A stretch of 64,000 nt of DNA from Hoeflea sp. (GTDB taxonomy: Bacteria > Pseudomonadota > Alphaproteobacteria > Rhizobiales > Rhizobiaceae): the NCBI RefSeq assembly GCF_002733955.1, contig NZ_NVXQ01000004.1, forward strand, positions 1 to 64,000, in the 5' to 3' direction. The notes below the pieces were generated by a model. That model was not told the origin of the DNA. It ran no database searches and saw only the letters and a program-made list of their open reading frames with translations. Shown here piece by piece: positions 36,771 through 47,145 of this stretch. The position numbers and the translations under genes were made by a program. The stretch's first letter is position 1, and each line of letters starts with the position of its first letter.

Positions 36771-36853
36771 GGTTAACAGATTATTGCTTGAGCGAAGACT
36801 GTGGCGCCACCCTTAGAGGACCGCCATGACACTCGATTTCCGGGACCAGGCCA

Positions 36854-37669
36854 ATGTCAGCGACCCAACTACGCACCATTCTCCCCAACCGCCTGCTCAG
36901 CGCGGTCTGCATTGCAGCGCTCGGCCTCTCGCTTGCGGGATGCGCGTCGAAAGGGCAGCTGACAACAGGCTCGATCCCGTCGACAAACAAGCCGCTCGAA
37001 TCGATGAACGCGTCAGAGCTGCATTCCGCCGCCGAAAGCATCGGCCGGGCCTATGACCGCAACCCCAAGGATGCGGCGGTGGGCATGAAATATGCCTCGG
37101 TCCTGACCATGGGCGGCCGTTCCGAACAGGCGCTGGCAGTGATGCAGCAGGTGGCTATCCACAATCCGACGGACCGGACGGTGCTGGCAGCCTATGGCAA
37201 GGCGCTTGCGGGCGCGGGCCAGTTCGACAAGGCGCTGGACGCCATCCGACGGGCCCAGACGCCAGACCGGCCGGACTGGCAGCTGCTGTCGGCCGAAGGC
37301 GCCATTCTGGACCAGATGGGCGACCCTGCCTCGGCGCGGCAACGCTACCGCAAGGCACTCGACATAAAGCCCAACGAACCCTCGATCCTGTCAAATCTCG
37401 GCATGTCCTATGTGCTGCAGGGAGATCTGAGAACCGCCGAGAGCTACCTCGCCTCTGCCGTCAGGCAACCGGGCGCGGACAGCCGGGTCCGACAGAACCT
37501 TGCGCTGGTGGTCGGGCTTCAGGGCCGCTTCCAGGAAGCAGAGAAAATTGCCAGCGCAGAGCTGTCGCCGCAACAGGCGAGCGCAAACGTGGCCTATCTG
37601 CGGGGCATGCTGTCGCAGCAAAATGCCTGGAACAAGCTCAAGGATTCGGACAAGAACAACACCAATTGA
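36854..37669 (+). CDS. tadD: Tad pilus assembly lipoprotein TadD (TPR protein)
   Basis: Outer-membrane lipoprotein pilotin-like factor of the Tad/Flp pilus, 271 residues. A lipoprotein signal with lipobox LSLAGC (Cys about residue 30) is followed by TPR repeats between about 60 and 250, for example YGKALAGAGQFDKALDAIRR and YRKALDIKPNEPSILSNLG. Transcribed towards the main tad operon, which runs on the opposite strand. A perfect 12-bp hairpin encloses its stop codon. Confidence 0.9.
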   Translation: MSATQLRTILPNRLLSAVCIAALGLSLAGCASKGQLTTGSIPSTNKPLESMNASELHSAAESIGRAYDRNPKDAAVGMKYASVLTMGGRSEQALAVMQQVAIHNPTDRTVLAAYGKALAGAGQFDKALDAIRRAQTPDRPDWQLLSAEGAILDQMGDPASARQRYRKALDIKPNEPSILSNLGMSYVLQGDLRTAESYLASAVRQPGADSRVRQNLALVVGLQGRFQEAEKIASAELSPQQASANVAYLRGMLSQQNAWNKLKDSDKNNTN

Positions 37670-37683
37670 TGTTGGTGTTGTTC
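37654..37683 (+). terminator. Perfect 12-bp hairpin enclosing the tadD stop codon
   Basis: GAACAACACCAA-TTGATG-TTGGTGTTGTTC: the arms are exact reverse complements and the 6-base loop contains the TGA stop. The left arm codes for the Asn/Thr-rich C-terminus. There is no T-run, so simple intrinsic termination is doubtful; mRNA 3'-end protection or coupling of termination to translation is possible. Confidence 0.55.
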
Positions 37684-38025
37684 CGGGCCGTTCCGACGCG
37701 ACGCTCCTGTCTGCCTCGCGCCACCCTGCTCCCGTGACATCGAACCGTGGTCGGTCCGGAGCCTGAAGCACAAGTTCAAACCCGAATCTGCCTTTGAGGT
37801 GAGACGCCAAGCGCCTCGTGCGCAGGAGCTGCCTGCGCCTTGCGTTGCCTGTTCACCCGGGTCGGAGCCAGAGCCTTCAGGCACCCTGCCCCGGTCCAAT
37901 TTCGCTTGTTTCACGGCTCTGGCTTTCCCTGAGGGGACGGCTCAGGGCTTCGCCTTCTCAACCGGGGATTTCCACGGTGTCATCGCCTTCGGCAGGCACC
38001 TTTGGTGGGATGAAACAGGTCTGGC
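37670..38025. other. Convergent intergenic region between tadD and tadC
   Basis: About 355 bases between two convergent pilus genes. Several short ORFs cross it in different frames, but none shows a recognisable domain, good start or consistent coding character. Apart from the tadD hairpin at its left edge I see no clear terminator, repeat or RNA gene. Confidence 0.6.
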
Positions 38026-39030
38026 TTAACCGCCGGAGAAATTGTCCATCACCTGGATCGCCGCAGGTCCGAGAATCACGCCGACGAGCACCGGCAGGAA
38101 GAACAGGATCATCGGAACCGTCAGTTTTGGCGGCAGCGCTGCGGCCTTCTTTTCGGCCTCCGTCATCCGCTGGTCACGGCTTTCCTGCGCCAGAACCCGC
38201 AGGGCCTGGGCAATCGGGGTGCCGTAGCGCTCGGACTGGATCAGCGCCTGGGTGACGGACTTGACCATTTCCAGACCGGTCCGGCTGCCAAGGTTTTCAA
38301 ACGCCATGCGCCGGTCCTGCAGATAGGACAGCTCGGCCGTTGTCAGCACGAATTCTTCGGCCAGGGCCGTCGACTGGACGGCGATCTCCTCGGCGACGCG
38401 CTTCAGCGCGGCTTCGATGGATACGCCGGACTCCACGCAGATGAGCATCAGGTCGAGCGCATCGGGCCAGGCCAGCTTGATCGAGGACTGACGCTTCTTG
38501 GCCTGATTGGAGACGAACATGTTGGGCGTGTAAAAGCCGATATAGGCGATCACGATACAGGCCAGAACCCGGACGGTGAACGGCTTGTCGATGAGATTGT
38601 CGAGTACGAAAACATAGACAATCGCGCCGACAAGGAAGACGAACGGCAAGACGAAACGCGCGAGCAGGAACATGTTGAGCGCGTTCTGGGTGCGGTAGCC
38701 GGCCGCCCGCAGCTTGGCGATGGTGGCGCCGTCGGCAAGTGCGTCCTTGAGATTGAGCTGCTCGACAATGCCGCGCACAGAGGCGTTGTCGCGGGATCTC
38801 AGACCGGTGCTCTTCTGTCCGTTGCGCGATTGCTCGGCATTGAGGCGGGCGCGTTCCCTGGCGCGGATTTCATCGCGTTCGAGGGCGGCGGACTTCATCC
38901 GCGCATCGAGATCACCCTTTTCGAAAAACGGCGCCATGATGGTGAACAGCGTGGCGAACACTGCAATCGATATGAGAATGGGAACCAGATTGGCCGGATC
39001 GGTCAGGGAAGATGCGAGATCGGATATCAT
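38026..39030 (-). CDS. tadC: Tad pilus inner-membrane platform protein TadC
   Basis: Type II secretion system F-family protein, 334 residues, one of two platform subunits of the Flp pilus. It has TM helices near 15-30 and 115-160, a T2SSF cytoplasmic domain (about 180-300) with LMLICVESGVSIEAALKRV and LSYLQDRRMAFENLG, and a last TM helix (VPMILFFLPVLVGVILGPA). Lies 12 bases after tadB in the operon. Confidence 0.93.
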   Translation of the reverse strand: MISDLASSLTDPANLVPILISIAVFATLFTIMAPFFEKGDLDARMKSAALERDEIRARERARLNAEQSRNGQKSTGLRSRDNASVRGIVEQLNLKDALADGATIAKLRAAGYRTQNALNMFLLARFVLPFVFLVGAIVYVFVLDNLIDKPFTVRVLACIVIAYIGFYTPNMFVSNQAKKRQSSIKLAWPDALDLMLICVESGVSIEAALKRVAEEIAVQSTALAEEFVLTTAELSYLQDRRMAFENLGSRTGLEMVKSVTQALIQSERYGTPIAQALRVLAQESRDQRMTEAEKKAAALPPKLTVPMILFFLPVLVGVILGPAAIQVMDNFSGG

Positions 39031-39042
39031 GAGTTTTGGTCC

Positions 39043-40053
39043 CTAGATCTCGAAGTTGATCATGTTGCGCATCACCAGAATGCCGATCGACATCCAGACG
39101 GCGGAGGCCCCGAGAATGAGATGACCGCGTGAATCGGTGAACAGGATCATGATGTACTCGGGCGATGTGAGGTAGACCAAGGTGGCAACGACGAACGGCA
39201 AGGCACCGATGATGGCCGCGGAAGCCTTGGCTTCCATCGACATTGCATTGATCTTGCCCTTCATCTTCTTTCGGTCGCGCAACACCCGGGACAGGTTGGC
39301 CAGGGCCTCGGACAGGTTGCCGCCGGCCTGGGCCTGAATGGCGATCACGATGGCAAAGAAGTTGGCTTCCGAAAGCGGGATCCGGTTGTAGAGCCGGCCG
39401 CAGGCCTCGGGAATGTTCATGCCCATCTGCTGGGCCTCGACAATGCGCTTGAACTCGGTGCGGACCGGCTCCTGGCCTTCGGCCGAAATCATCCGGATTG
39501 CATCGTTGAGCGGCAGGCCGGACTTGATGGACCGCACCATGACATCAAGTGCATTGGGAAATTCGTTGAGAAAGGCCTTCATCCGCCGGTTGCGCAGAAA
39601 GCCGATGATCCAGCGCGGCAGGCCGGCGCCAAAGATGATCATCACGCCCAACCCGACAAGCGGGTTGCCTTGAAAGACAAAGGCCAGAAAGCCGGCGACA
39701 AAGCCAAAGATCGCCGACATGATGTAGAACTGCTGCACCGACATGGTCAGGCCGGCCTGTGCGATCCGGTCTTTCAGCGCCGGCGACTTGCGGCGATCGT
39801 TTTCCTTGTTCTTTTCTTCCAGCGTCTTGAGCGAATCCTGGACCGACTTGCGCCGCTTGTTGGCTTCGTTGAGCCTGTCGCGCGCAGCCGTTGCCTTGGA
39901 GCGATCGGTTTCCGCCGCCTTGACCCGCTTGACCCGGTTTTCCGCCTTGCGCTCGCCTTCGATACGGGAATAGAGCACGCCATAGCCCAGCGCTCCCGCC
40001 GAAAGCGCGGCCAGGCCGATGATGGCAACTACCACTATATCCAGACCAAACAC
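39043..40053 (-). CDS. tadB: Tad pilus inner-membrane platform protein TadB
   Basis: Type II secretion F-family protein, 336 residues. A TM helix at the start (IVVVAIIGLAALSAGALGYG), a charged coiled-coil-like stretch (about 35-85), two central TM helices, the T2SSF domain with LDVMVRSIKSGLPLNDAIRMI and IAIQAQAGGNLSEALANLS, and a C-terminal helix. The start codon is GTG, supported by AAGGAG eight bases upstream. Between cpaF and tadC. Confidence 0.93.
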   Translation of the reverse strand: MFGLDIVVVAIIGLAALSAGALGYGVLYSRIEGERKAENRVKRVKAAETDRSKATAARDRLNEANKRRKSVQDSLKTLEEKNKENDRRKSPALKDRIAQAGLTMSVQQFYIMSAIFGFVAGFLAFVFQGNPLVGLGVMIIFGAGLPRWIIGFLRNRRMKAFLNEFPNALDVMVRSIKSGLPLNDAIRMISAEGQEPVRTEFKRIVEAQQMGMNIPEACGRLYNRIPLSEANFFAIVIAIQAQAGGNLSEALANLSRVLRDRKKMKGKINAMSMEAKASAAIIGALPFVVATLVYLTSPEYIMILFTDSRGHLILGASAVWMSIGILVMRNMINFEI

Positions 40054-40065
40054 GCGAGCGTCTCC

Positions 40066-41574
<1,509 letters not shown>

Positions 41575-41596
41575 GGATTCACTCCAAACTTACTAG

Positions 41597-42883
41597 TTAC
41601 TTGCGGCCCAAAAGGCCCATCAGGGACGACAGACCCGCCTTCTTGCGCTTTTTGACTTCTGCCCGGCCGGTGACGACATGCGCGATCTGAGACAGCGCTT
41701 CGGCAGTTGGCGACTTGGCCGAGGATTCAGCGATCATCAAACCCGAATTTGCAGCTTCGCCGAACAGCGGAGCATCGAAGGGGATGATCGCAAGCGGATC
41801 GATTTCCAGCGGGTCGCAGAATGCCTCGGGCGCGATTTCGGGCCGTTTGGCCATGCCCACCTGGTTGAGAACCAGAAGCGGTGCGTGATCGTTGGGACGC
41901 AGTTTGCGCAGCGTGTCGAAAAGGTTCTTGGTGTTGCGCAGATTGGCCAGGTCCGGCGTCGCGGTGATGACGATCTCGTCAGCTGCGCACAGCACCTTCC
42001 GCGTCCAGTCATTCCAGATATGCGGAACATCGAGCACTGAAACCGGGGCGTTGCGCTGGATGATGTCGAGGATCGGCAGGAACGCGTCTCCGGAAAAATC
42101 ATAGGTCCGGTCCAGCATCGACGGCGCCGCAAGCATGGACAGATGCTCGGAGCATTTCGACAGCAGTCGGTCGAGGAACACCTCGTCGAGGCGGTCCGGC
42201 GAGTACACTGCCTCGGCGATGCCCTGGGTCGGGTCGGTATCGAAATTGAGATTGGCGGTGCCGAAGGGCAGATCGAGGTCGGCCAGAATGACTTCGCTCG
42301 AAAACAGGCTGGAAATGCTCCAGGCGCAATTGTGGGCAAGGGTGGAGGAGCCAACGCCGCCCTTGGCGCCGACAAAGGCAATCGAACGGCCAAGCGGCGC
42401 GGCATCAGGATCGACAAAGATGGCCGAGATGACACCGATCACATCGGCCATCGACACCGGCGCGACGATGTATTCGGAGACGCCATTGCGCACCAGTTCG
42501 CGGTAGAGCGCCACGTCATTGACATGGCCGACGATCACCACCCGCGTGTCCGGATCGCACACGGTGGCAAGTTCAGCAAGCTCTTCAAGCAGCGCCTGGC
42601 CATCAACGCGGGTCTCCAGGATCAGCAGATTGGGGGTCGGCGAGCCCGCGAACATGTTGGCTGCGGCCGACACGCCACCGGAATTGATGCGCAGGTTGAC
42701 CTTGGCCATGCGGCGGTCCTGCGAGCACCGCTCCATGGTCTTGGCCAGGCCTTCGGTTTCGACAAAGGCATGCACCGATATTCGCGGAAGCGGGCGAATT
42801 CGTTCGAAATCGCCGCGTGCTGCAGCGGTATCGCCTTCATCCGGCTGGGTCTGCTGCTCAAGCGCATAATCAAGATTGGTCAT
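41597..42883 (-). CDS. cpaE: Pilus localisation protein CpaE/TadZ (MinD/ParA-like)
   Basis: Places the Tad pilus at its cell site. 428 residues: an N-terminal receiver-like domain (about 70-155) and a ParA/MinD-type ATPase domain with the atypical P-loop FVGAKGGVGSSTLAHN, where the usual GKT/S lysine is replaced, as is common in CpaE, and a DLDLPFGTANLNFD segment. The ORF track begins at a TTG; the next codon is ATG at 42883, with AGGA eight bases upstream, and is chosen. Part of the tad operon. Confidence 0.93.
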   Translation of the reverse strand: MTNLDYALEQQTQPDEGDTAAARGDFERIRPLPRISVHAFVETEGLAKTMERCSQDRRMAKVNLRINSGGVSAAANMFAGSPTPNLLILETRVDGQALLEELAELATVCDPDTRVVIVGHVNDVALYRELVRNGVSEYIVAPVSMADVIGVISAIFVDPDAAPLGRSIAFVGAKGGVGSSTLAHNCAWSISSLFSSEVILADLDLPFGTANLNFDTDPTQGIAEAVYSPDRLDEVFLDRLLSKCSEHLSMLAAPSMLDRTYDFSGDAFLPILDIIQRNAPVSVLDVPHIWNDWTRKVLCAADEIVITATPDLANLRNTKNLFDTLRKLRPNDHAPLLVLNQVGMAKRPEIAPEAFCDPLEIDPLAIIPFDAPLFGEAANSGLMIAESSAKSPTAEALSQIAHVVTGRAEVKKRKKAGLSSLMGLLGRK

Positions 42884-42926
42884 CAACGTTGTCCTGCTTC
42901 ATCGAACGCGTTGCGGTCTGGACTGG

Positions 42927-43643
42927 TCATTGCCCCAGCCCGGCGCCTTCTGTTCTGTATGTCTCAATCACGGTCGACCGCCGCTCTGCATCTATCGGGG
43001 TCATGCCACGGGGGGCGATGAGATCGCCCGGATTGGCAATCTGGGCGGCCAGGTTGTTCTGGGTGGCGCAGCCGAAATTGGCATAGTGCTTGTTCTCGGT
43101 GGTGTTGGCGAGCATGTCCTCGGGCCAGCGGCCGCATTCACCGGTGGACGCGGTAACTGCCATGTAGGCGATGCGGATCGGCGCGGCATCGTCGGCGGAG
43201 GTCACATGATAGGGCGAGGAAAGGATGCGGTCTCCCGGCACGCCTTCATCGCGGAGGACGCTGGCCACTTGCGTTGACAGCACCGAAGCCGCGCCTGCAT
43301 TGGCCGAGCCGACCGGAACCATGATGCGGATGGCGCCTGATGCGCTCGACCGGTAGCTCTGCGCCGCACCGCGGACGATCTCGCGCATTGAAACCGTCAA
43401 TCTGCGATCACCGGAGGCAACCGGGATATCCACGGTGCGCTCTTTTTCGGCGACAACGATCGGGTGATTGGTGCGGTAATCGTCCGGCACGGCCCCGACC
43501 GTGACGCTGTGACCGGGCCATCCCGCGCAGCCTGACAGCAGCGAAACGGCCACCAGCATCGGTGCGGCAAATGTCCTTGACGGACGCAGATCAGGGTTTG
43601 CGGGAACAGAGATCTTGCTCGACATGGTGAGGTTCCTGATCAT
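42927..43643 (-). CDS. cpaD: Pilus assembly lipoprotein CpaD
   Basis: Outer-membrane lipoprotein that supports the secretin, 238 residues. Lipobox VSLLSGC (Cys about residue 39), then the CpaD domain with DDYRTNHPIVVAEKERTVDIP and the conserved end segment NFGCATQNNLAAQIANPGDL. The ATG at 43643 overlaps the cpaC stop (ATGA); an alternative start at MSSKISV (43625) with AGGAA upstream would shorten the leader. Conserved cysteines in TGECGRWP and FGCATQ are visible. Confidence 0.92.
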   Translation of the reverse strand: MIRNLTMSSKISVPANPDLRPSRTFAAPMLVAVSLLSGCAGWPGHSVTVGAVPDDYRTNHPIVVAEKERTVDIPVASGDRRLTVSMREIVRGAAQSYRSSASGAIRIMVPVGSANAGAASVLSTQVASVLRDEGVPGDRILSSPYHVTSADDAAPIRIAYMAVTASTGECGRWPEDMLANTTENKHYANFGCATQNNLAAQIANPGDLIAPRGMTPIDAERRSTVIETYRTEGAGLGQ

Positions 43644-45190
43644 TTGTAGATGAAGCCGACAACGCCGTGGTAGCGGCCCGGCGGGAGCTCGGTTTCCATC
43701 CGGCCATAGACGCGGTTGACGCGGCCGAGAAAAATGCCCGCGCCATCACTGGCTGCGTTGAAATTGTCGTCCGGGCGGGCGATTTGGTTGCGCGCCACCG
43801 GCTTGACGATGTAGGGCGTGGCGATGATGACCAGCTCTGTCTCGTTGCGGACAAAGTCCCTGCTGCGGAACAGCGAGCCCAGCACCGGCACCTTGGACAG
43901 TCCGGGATAGCCCGACATGGCCTGGCGAATGTTGTCCTTTACCAGTCCGGCCAGCACGATCGATCCGCCCGAGGGCAGTTCCACTGCGGTCTCGGCCTCA
44001 CGCCGCTTGATCGACAGACGGGTCAGGCCGGGATTGCCGGCAACGCCCTGCAGCGAGGTCGAGCCTTCGAAGGTGGGTTCGGAAACTTCCGTCCGGACCT
44101 TGAGGGAGATGCGGCCCGGTGACAGGACGACCGGTGTAAAGTCCAGCCGGATGCCGTATTCAACCTCGCGGTCGGTATAGGTGGGCCTACCCTCATCATC
44201 ATACTCGACCGAATCCCGGACCTGGAACTCGCCGCCGACAAAGAATTTGGCTGCTTCTCCGGAAATGGCGGTCAGGCTCGGTTCGGCAAGCGTGCGCATG
44301 ACGCCTGCCTGTTCCATGGCGTTGACATAGCTCGAGATGGACCGGCCACCGATCGAACCGCTGGCAATCTGAGCAAAGTTCAGGCCCGTCGACAGTGTGC
44401 CGAGATTGGAAGGGTTGGAATTGGCGAAGTTACCTGACGTGCCGGTGATCGAGGAATTGAAACCAAGCTGCTTGAGTACCTGACGGCTGACTTCGGCAAT
44501 GGTGACCTTCAGCGTCACCTGGTCCTCGCCGTCGATCTTGAGCAGATTGACGATCTGCGATTGCTGGCGGGCTTCCGCATAAATCGCCACCGCGCCATCA
44601 CCGCCGCTGCCTGCGCTTTCGGTGATGTTGCGGGTCGTCGCCTCACCACCGGTCAGAAAGATCTGCGCCAGATTGGCTGCTTGCGCGGCGTCCTGCGGCG
44701 TCCGAACAGAGCCGGTCAGGACGATGTTGTCGGAAATGATCTCGACGTTGATGTTCGAGTCGGGAAGGAAGCGCGCAAGATGCGCCTGCAGGCCCGAGAC
44801 ATCGCGCTCGATCTCCAGTTCGATGGAGACGATTTCCTCGCCATTCGATCCGAAGATGAAGATATTGGTCTGACCCACCGTCTTGCCGAAGAGATAAAGC
44901 CGGCGAGAGGTTCGGGTGACAGCATCTGCCAGGCTCGGATCAGCCACCAGGATGTCATGCGCATCGGTGGGCAGATCAATGACAAGAGCCTTGTTCAGGC
45001 CGAGCTTCACTCGCTTGGACACGCCGGGGCCGGTACGCTTGATCTTGATCACGCTTTCGGCGGCAGCAGCTTGCGAAACAAGCCGCCCGCTCGAGGGATC
45101 AAGGCTCAGACCGGCAAACACGGTTGACCCCACCAGGGCAAGGCTGGTGATCGATGACAGGAGCGATTTTGCAATAACACGCACGTTCAT
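43640..45190 (-). CDS. cpaC: Tad pilus outer-membrane secretin CpaC/RcpA
   Basis: Forms the outer-membrane channel for the Flp pilus. 516 residues: signal peptide (about 1-30), pilus N-terminal (T2SS-T3SS_pil_N) domain with KLGLNKALVIDLPTDAHDILVAD, a BON-like segment (about 130-185), and the secretin domain (about 270-480) ending VPVLGSLFRSRDFVRNETEL. GGAGA directly before the ATG supports the start. Between cpaB (8 bases) and cpaD (4-base overlap). Confidence 0.95.
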   Translation of the reverse strand: MNVRVIAKSLLSSITSLALVGSTVFAGLSLDPSSGRLVSQAAAAESVIKIKRTGPGVSKRVKLGLNKALVIDLPTDAHDILVADPSLADAVTRTSRRLYLFGKTVGQTNIFIFGSNGEEIVSIELEIERDVSGLQAHLARFLPDSNINVEIISDNIVLTGSVRTPQDAAQAANLAQIFLTGGEATTRNITESAGSGGDGAVAIYAEARQQSQIVNLLKIDGEDQVTLKVTIAEVSRQVLKQLGFNSSITGTSGNFANSNPSNLGTLSTGLNFAQIASGSIGGRSISSYVNAMEQAGVMRTLAEPSLTAISGEAAKFFVGGEFQVRDSVEYDDEGRPTYTDREVEYGIRLDFTPVVLSPGRISLKVRTEVSEPTFEGSTSLQGVAGNPGLTRLSIKRREAETAVELPSGGSIVLAGLVKDNIRQAMSGYPGLSKVPVLGSLFRSRDFVRNETELVIIATPYIVKPVARNQIARPDDNFNAASDGAGIFLGRVNRVYGRMETELPPGRYHGVVGFIYK

Positions 45191-45198
45191 TCTCCGCT

Positions 45199-46008
45199 TT
45201 AGTTGGTGGCGCCAACTTTGGATATGGAGCCGGAGCGGATCAGCTGGATGGCTGCACTGCCGTCTTCGCCGCTCAATAGATATTTCGCGCCGTCGCTGTC
45301 AGGTTCCTGAACGTCGGCGACACTGCGCAAGGCAAGGGTCAACCGATCGGCCATCTGCTGTGCGACGGTAATGATTTTTGTCTGTTCTGGCGTCAATTCG
45401 AGGGTGGCGGTGGTCCCGACAGCGGTCTGGCTGCCATCTGGGTTTTCCTCGATCCGCTGATCGATCGCCAGTATCCGGATGTTGGACAGGATGACCTCGG
45501 TCAGGAAGCCTTCTTCGCCGGTCTTGCGACGAACCATGATCACGTCCACCCGGTCATTGGGCAGAATGAAGCCGCCGGCGCTGGTCGCGACCGAGATCTC
45601 GGTGGCGATGGCGCGTTTTCCGGCGGGCAGCAGCGAGGACATGATGCGGGACGACGAATCGACGATCTTTTCGCTGCGCAACGGTTCTCCGGCAAACAGC
45701 GGCAGGCGAACGACGACACCAGCAAGTTCGGATATTGCCTCGGGACGGGTGTCGCGGCGGATCAGCCCGTCGATCACGCCATCTTCCGGCCATCCGGTCC
45801 ATTCCAGCGAATCTTCGCCCAGCCGCGCGCCGACCGGCAGGTTGGCGGTTGTCACCAGCACATCAATGGTCGGCATCTTCTCGATGACCGGATCCGATGA
45901 GACTTCCGTGACCTGGACTGTCGGTGACGTCAGGTTCATGGCCAGATACCCGGCCAATACTGCGGCCAAGCCAGCCACTGACATGATGACGACGCGGGCG
46001 GTTTTCAT
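45199..46008 (-). CDS. cpaB: Flp pilus assembly protein CpaB/RcpC
   Basis: Periplasmic, inner-membrane-anchored protein with SAF-like domain, 269 residues. N-terminal helix VVIMSVAGLAAVLAGYLAMNL, then the SAF domain (about 50-115; TTANLPVGARLGEDSLEW) and the RcpC domain with VATSAGGFILPNDRVDVIMV. The start is set at MKTARVV with GAGGAA upstream; the ORF-track start at 46140 adds 44 unlike residues from the intergenic region. First gene of the cpaBCDEF-tadBC operon. Confidence 0.93.
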   Translation of the reverse strand: MKTARVVIMSVAGLAAVLAGYLAMNLTSPTVQVTEVSSDPVIEKMPTIDVLVTTANLPVGARLGEDSLEWTGWPEDGVIDGLIRRDTRPEAISELAGVVVRLPLFAGEPLRSEKIVDSSSRIMSSLLPAGKRAIATEISVATSAGGFILPNDRVDVIMVRRKTGEEGFLTEVILSNIRILAIDQRIEENPDGSQTAVGTTATLELTPEQTKIITVAQQMADRLTLALRSVADVQEPDSDGAKYLLSGEDGSAAIQLIRSGSISKVGATN

Positions 46009-46326
46009 ACTGTTTCCTCGAACGGAGTTGGGTACGCTGTCCGCAGGATGCATCCGCAATCGTGTAATTATGGTTAATAAGCCGCTAGCAAACAGGGTTA
46101 ACGCAAAATTGCCGATGCTGACCGGAACCACATCAAGCAACAGCCCGGCGTTTGAGCCAGGCCGAGTTGACGGCTGAATGAGGGGCGGGCGGGTGTATCT
46201 GAAGCGACCGGCGGATCAGAAAATACCTTCAACCGGTGCTCAAACAGCTATCCGGAATGGCGGCTCTGACAGGTTGCTAAAAGCGACTTAGCGGATAGTG
46301 AGCTGCCGCTTCGAGGCCTAAAGGGC
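46009..46326. other. Intergenic region between cpaA and cpaB
   Basis: About 320 bases that separate the pilin/peptidase unit from the rest of the tad operon. On the minus strand it holds TTATTAACCATAAT about 60 bases upstream of cpaB, containing TTAACCAT, a form like the CtrA-bound half-site reported from rhizobia, plus TTAA-N7-CTAG (46074-46088) and a further GTTAAC. It probably holds the cpaB promoter. No gene seen. Confidence 0.5.
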
Positions 46327-46842
46327 TTAGCTCAGGCGGCCCAGCGCATGCAGGAAAAGCCCGGTCTGCGGATAGGTCGCAAACGCCGCGACGCCAATGG
46401 CCACGCCATAGGGTATGCCCTCGCGATCCTTGAAGAAATGCATGGGGATCGGAAGCGGTGCGATCAGAAGCAGATTCTGATTGGCGCGGATTGTCAGCAC
46501 GACAAGGGCGAGGATCCCGCCGAAAACCCCAGTGAACCCGAGAAACGTGACAAGGTCGATGTTGAAACCGTACCAGAGGGCTGCGGCGCTGAGGATCTTT
46601 GCGTCTCCGCCGCCCATCACGTTGAAGGCGAATAGGGCAAAACATCCGGCAAAAACCGCAAGCGCGGCAACCAATGACCAGCCAAAAGTTGCCATGTCCA
46701 TGCCGCTGAACGGCGCAATCACGAAGAATGAGGCCGCCAGGATGACCGAAATGCGATTTGGAATCTTCATGGAAATGAAGTCGCAGAATGCCGCCATGGC
46801 CACGCAGAGTGGAAAGATGACAAAAATAGCGGCCTCGACCAT
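46327..46842 (-). CDS. cpaA: Prepilin peptidase CpaA/TadV
   Basis: Aspartic inner-membrane protease that cleaves Flp prepilins, 171 residues and about six TM helices. The catalytic aspartates are in AAFCDFISMKIPN (about residue 21) and MGGGDAKILS (about residue 76), matching the C/D-x6-K-I-P-N and GGGDxK signatures. It lacks the methyltransferase domain of PilD, as usual for this family. Lies downstream of the Flp pilin gene with a terminator between them. Confidence 0.94.
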   Translation of the reverse strand: MVEAAIFVIFPLCVAMAAFCDFISMKIPNRISVILAASFFVIAPFSGMDMATFGWSLVAALAVFAGCFALFAFNVMGGGDAKILSAAALWYGFNIDLVTFLGFTGVFGGILALVVLTIRANQNLLLIAPLPIPMHFFKDREGIPYGVAIGVAAFATYPQTGLFLHALGRLS

Positions 46843-46911
46843 GGGTTCACTCCTGAATCTGCAGGAAAGGTTAAGCGAAAGACCTTAACAAAGCGCAACG
46901 GAGGTCAAACA

Positions 46912-46936
46912 GAAAAGGCCGCCCTGAGGGCGGCCA
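46912..46936 (-). terminator. Intrinsic terminator after the Flp pilin gene
   Basis: On the minus strand GGCCGCCC-TCA-GGGCGGCC forms a perfect 8-bp GC stem with a 3-base loop, followed by TTTT. It lies 33 bases after the pilin stop codon and before cpaA. It would let the pilin be made in excess of the assembly genes. Confidence 0.9.
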
Positions 46937-46968
46937 TTTATGATTGTATCTGTCGTACAGATTGCTGA

Positions 46969-47145
46969 TTAGCCAGCGCTGTAGTTCAGCTTCTTGGACA
47001 GCTGGTCGAACTGGTTGTTGAGCGAGTTGCCCAGCGTGGTGGCGCCAGTGATCAGCGCGACCGAGATAAGGGCAGCGATCAGGCCGTATTCAATTGCGGT
47101 CGCACCAGATTCGTCTTTGACGAAACGATCAAAAAGATTCTTCAT
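46969..47145 (-). CDS. Flp/Fap-type pilin
   Basis: Major structural subunit of the Tad pilus, 58 residues. Short basic leader (KNLFDRFVKDESG), then the Flp processing and polymerisation motif GATAIEYGLIAALISVALI; CpaA should cut after the Gly. The C-terminal part NSLNNQFDQLSKKLNYSAG is variable as expected. The start MKNLFDRF is chosen because AAGGAA lies six bases upstream; the ORF-track start at 47160 adds five residues. Followed by a strong terminator, preceded by a long divergent promoter region. Confidence 0.95.
   Translation of the reverse strand: MKNLFDRFVKDESGATAIEYGLIAALISVALITGATTLGNSLNNQFDQLSKKLNYSAG

Noticed and set aside
37799-38255. Short plus-strand ORFs between tadD and tadC
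   Set aside because: They overlap tadC or lack any family feature; composition resembles non-coding GC-rich DNA.
41597-42883. CpaE P-loop with KGGVGSST instead of KGGxGKT, considered as a broken gene
   Set aside because: This variation is usual in CpaE/TadZ proteins, so it is not evidence of decay.
46861-46895. TTAAG...CTTAAC pair upstream of cpaA as a CtrA box
   Set aside because: The spacer between TTAA half-sites is 10 bases, not 7, so it does not fit the consensus.
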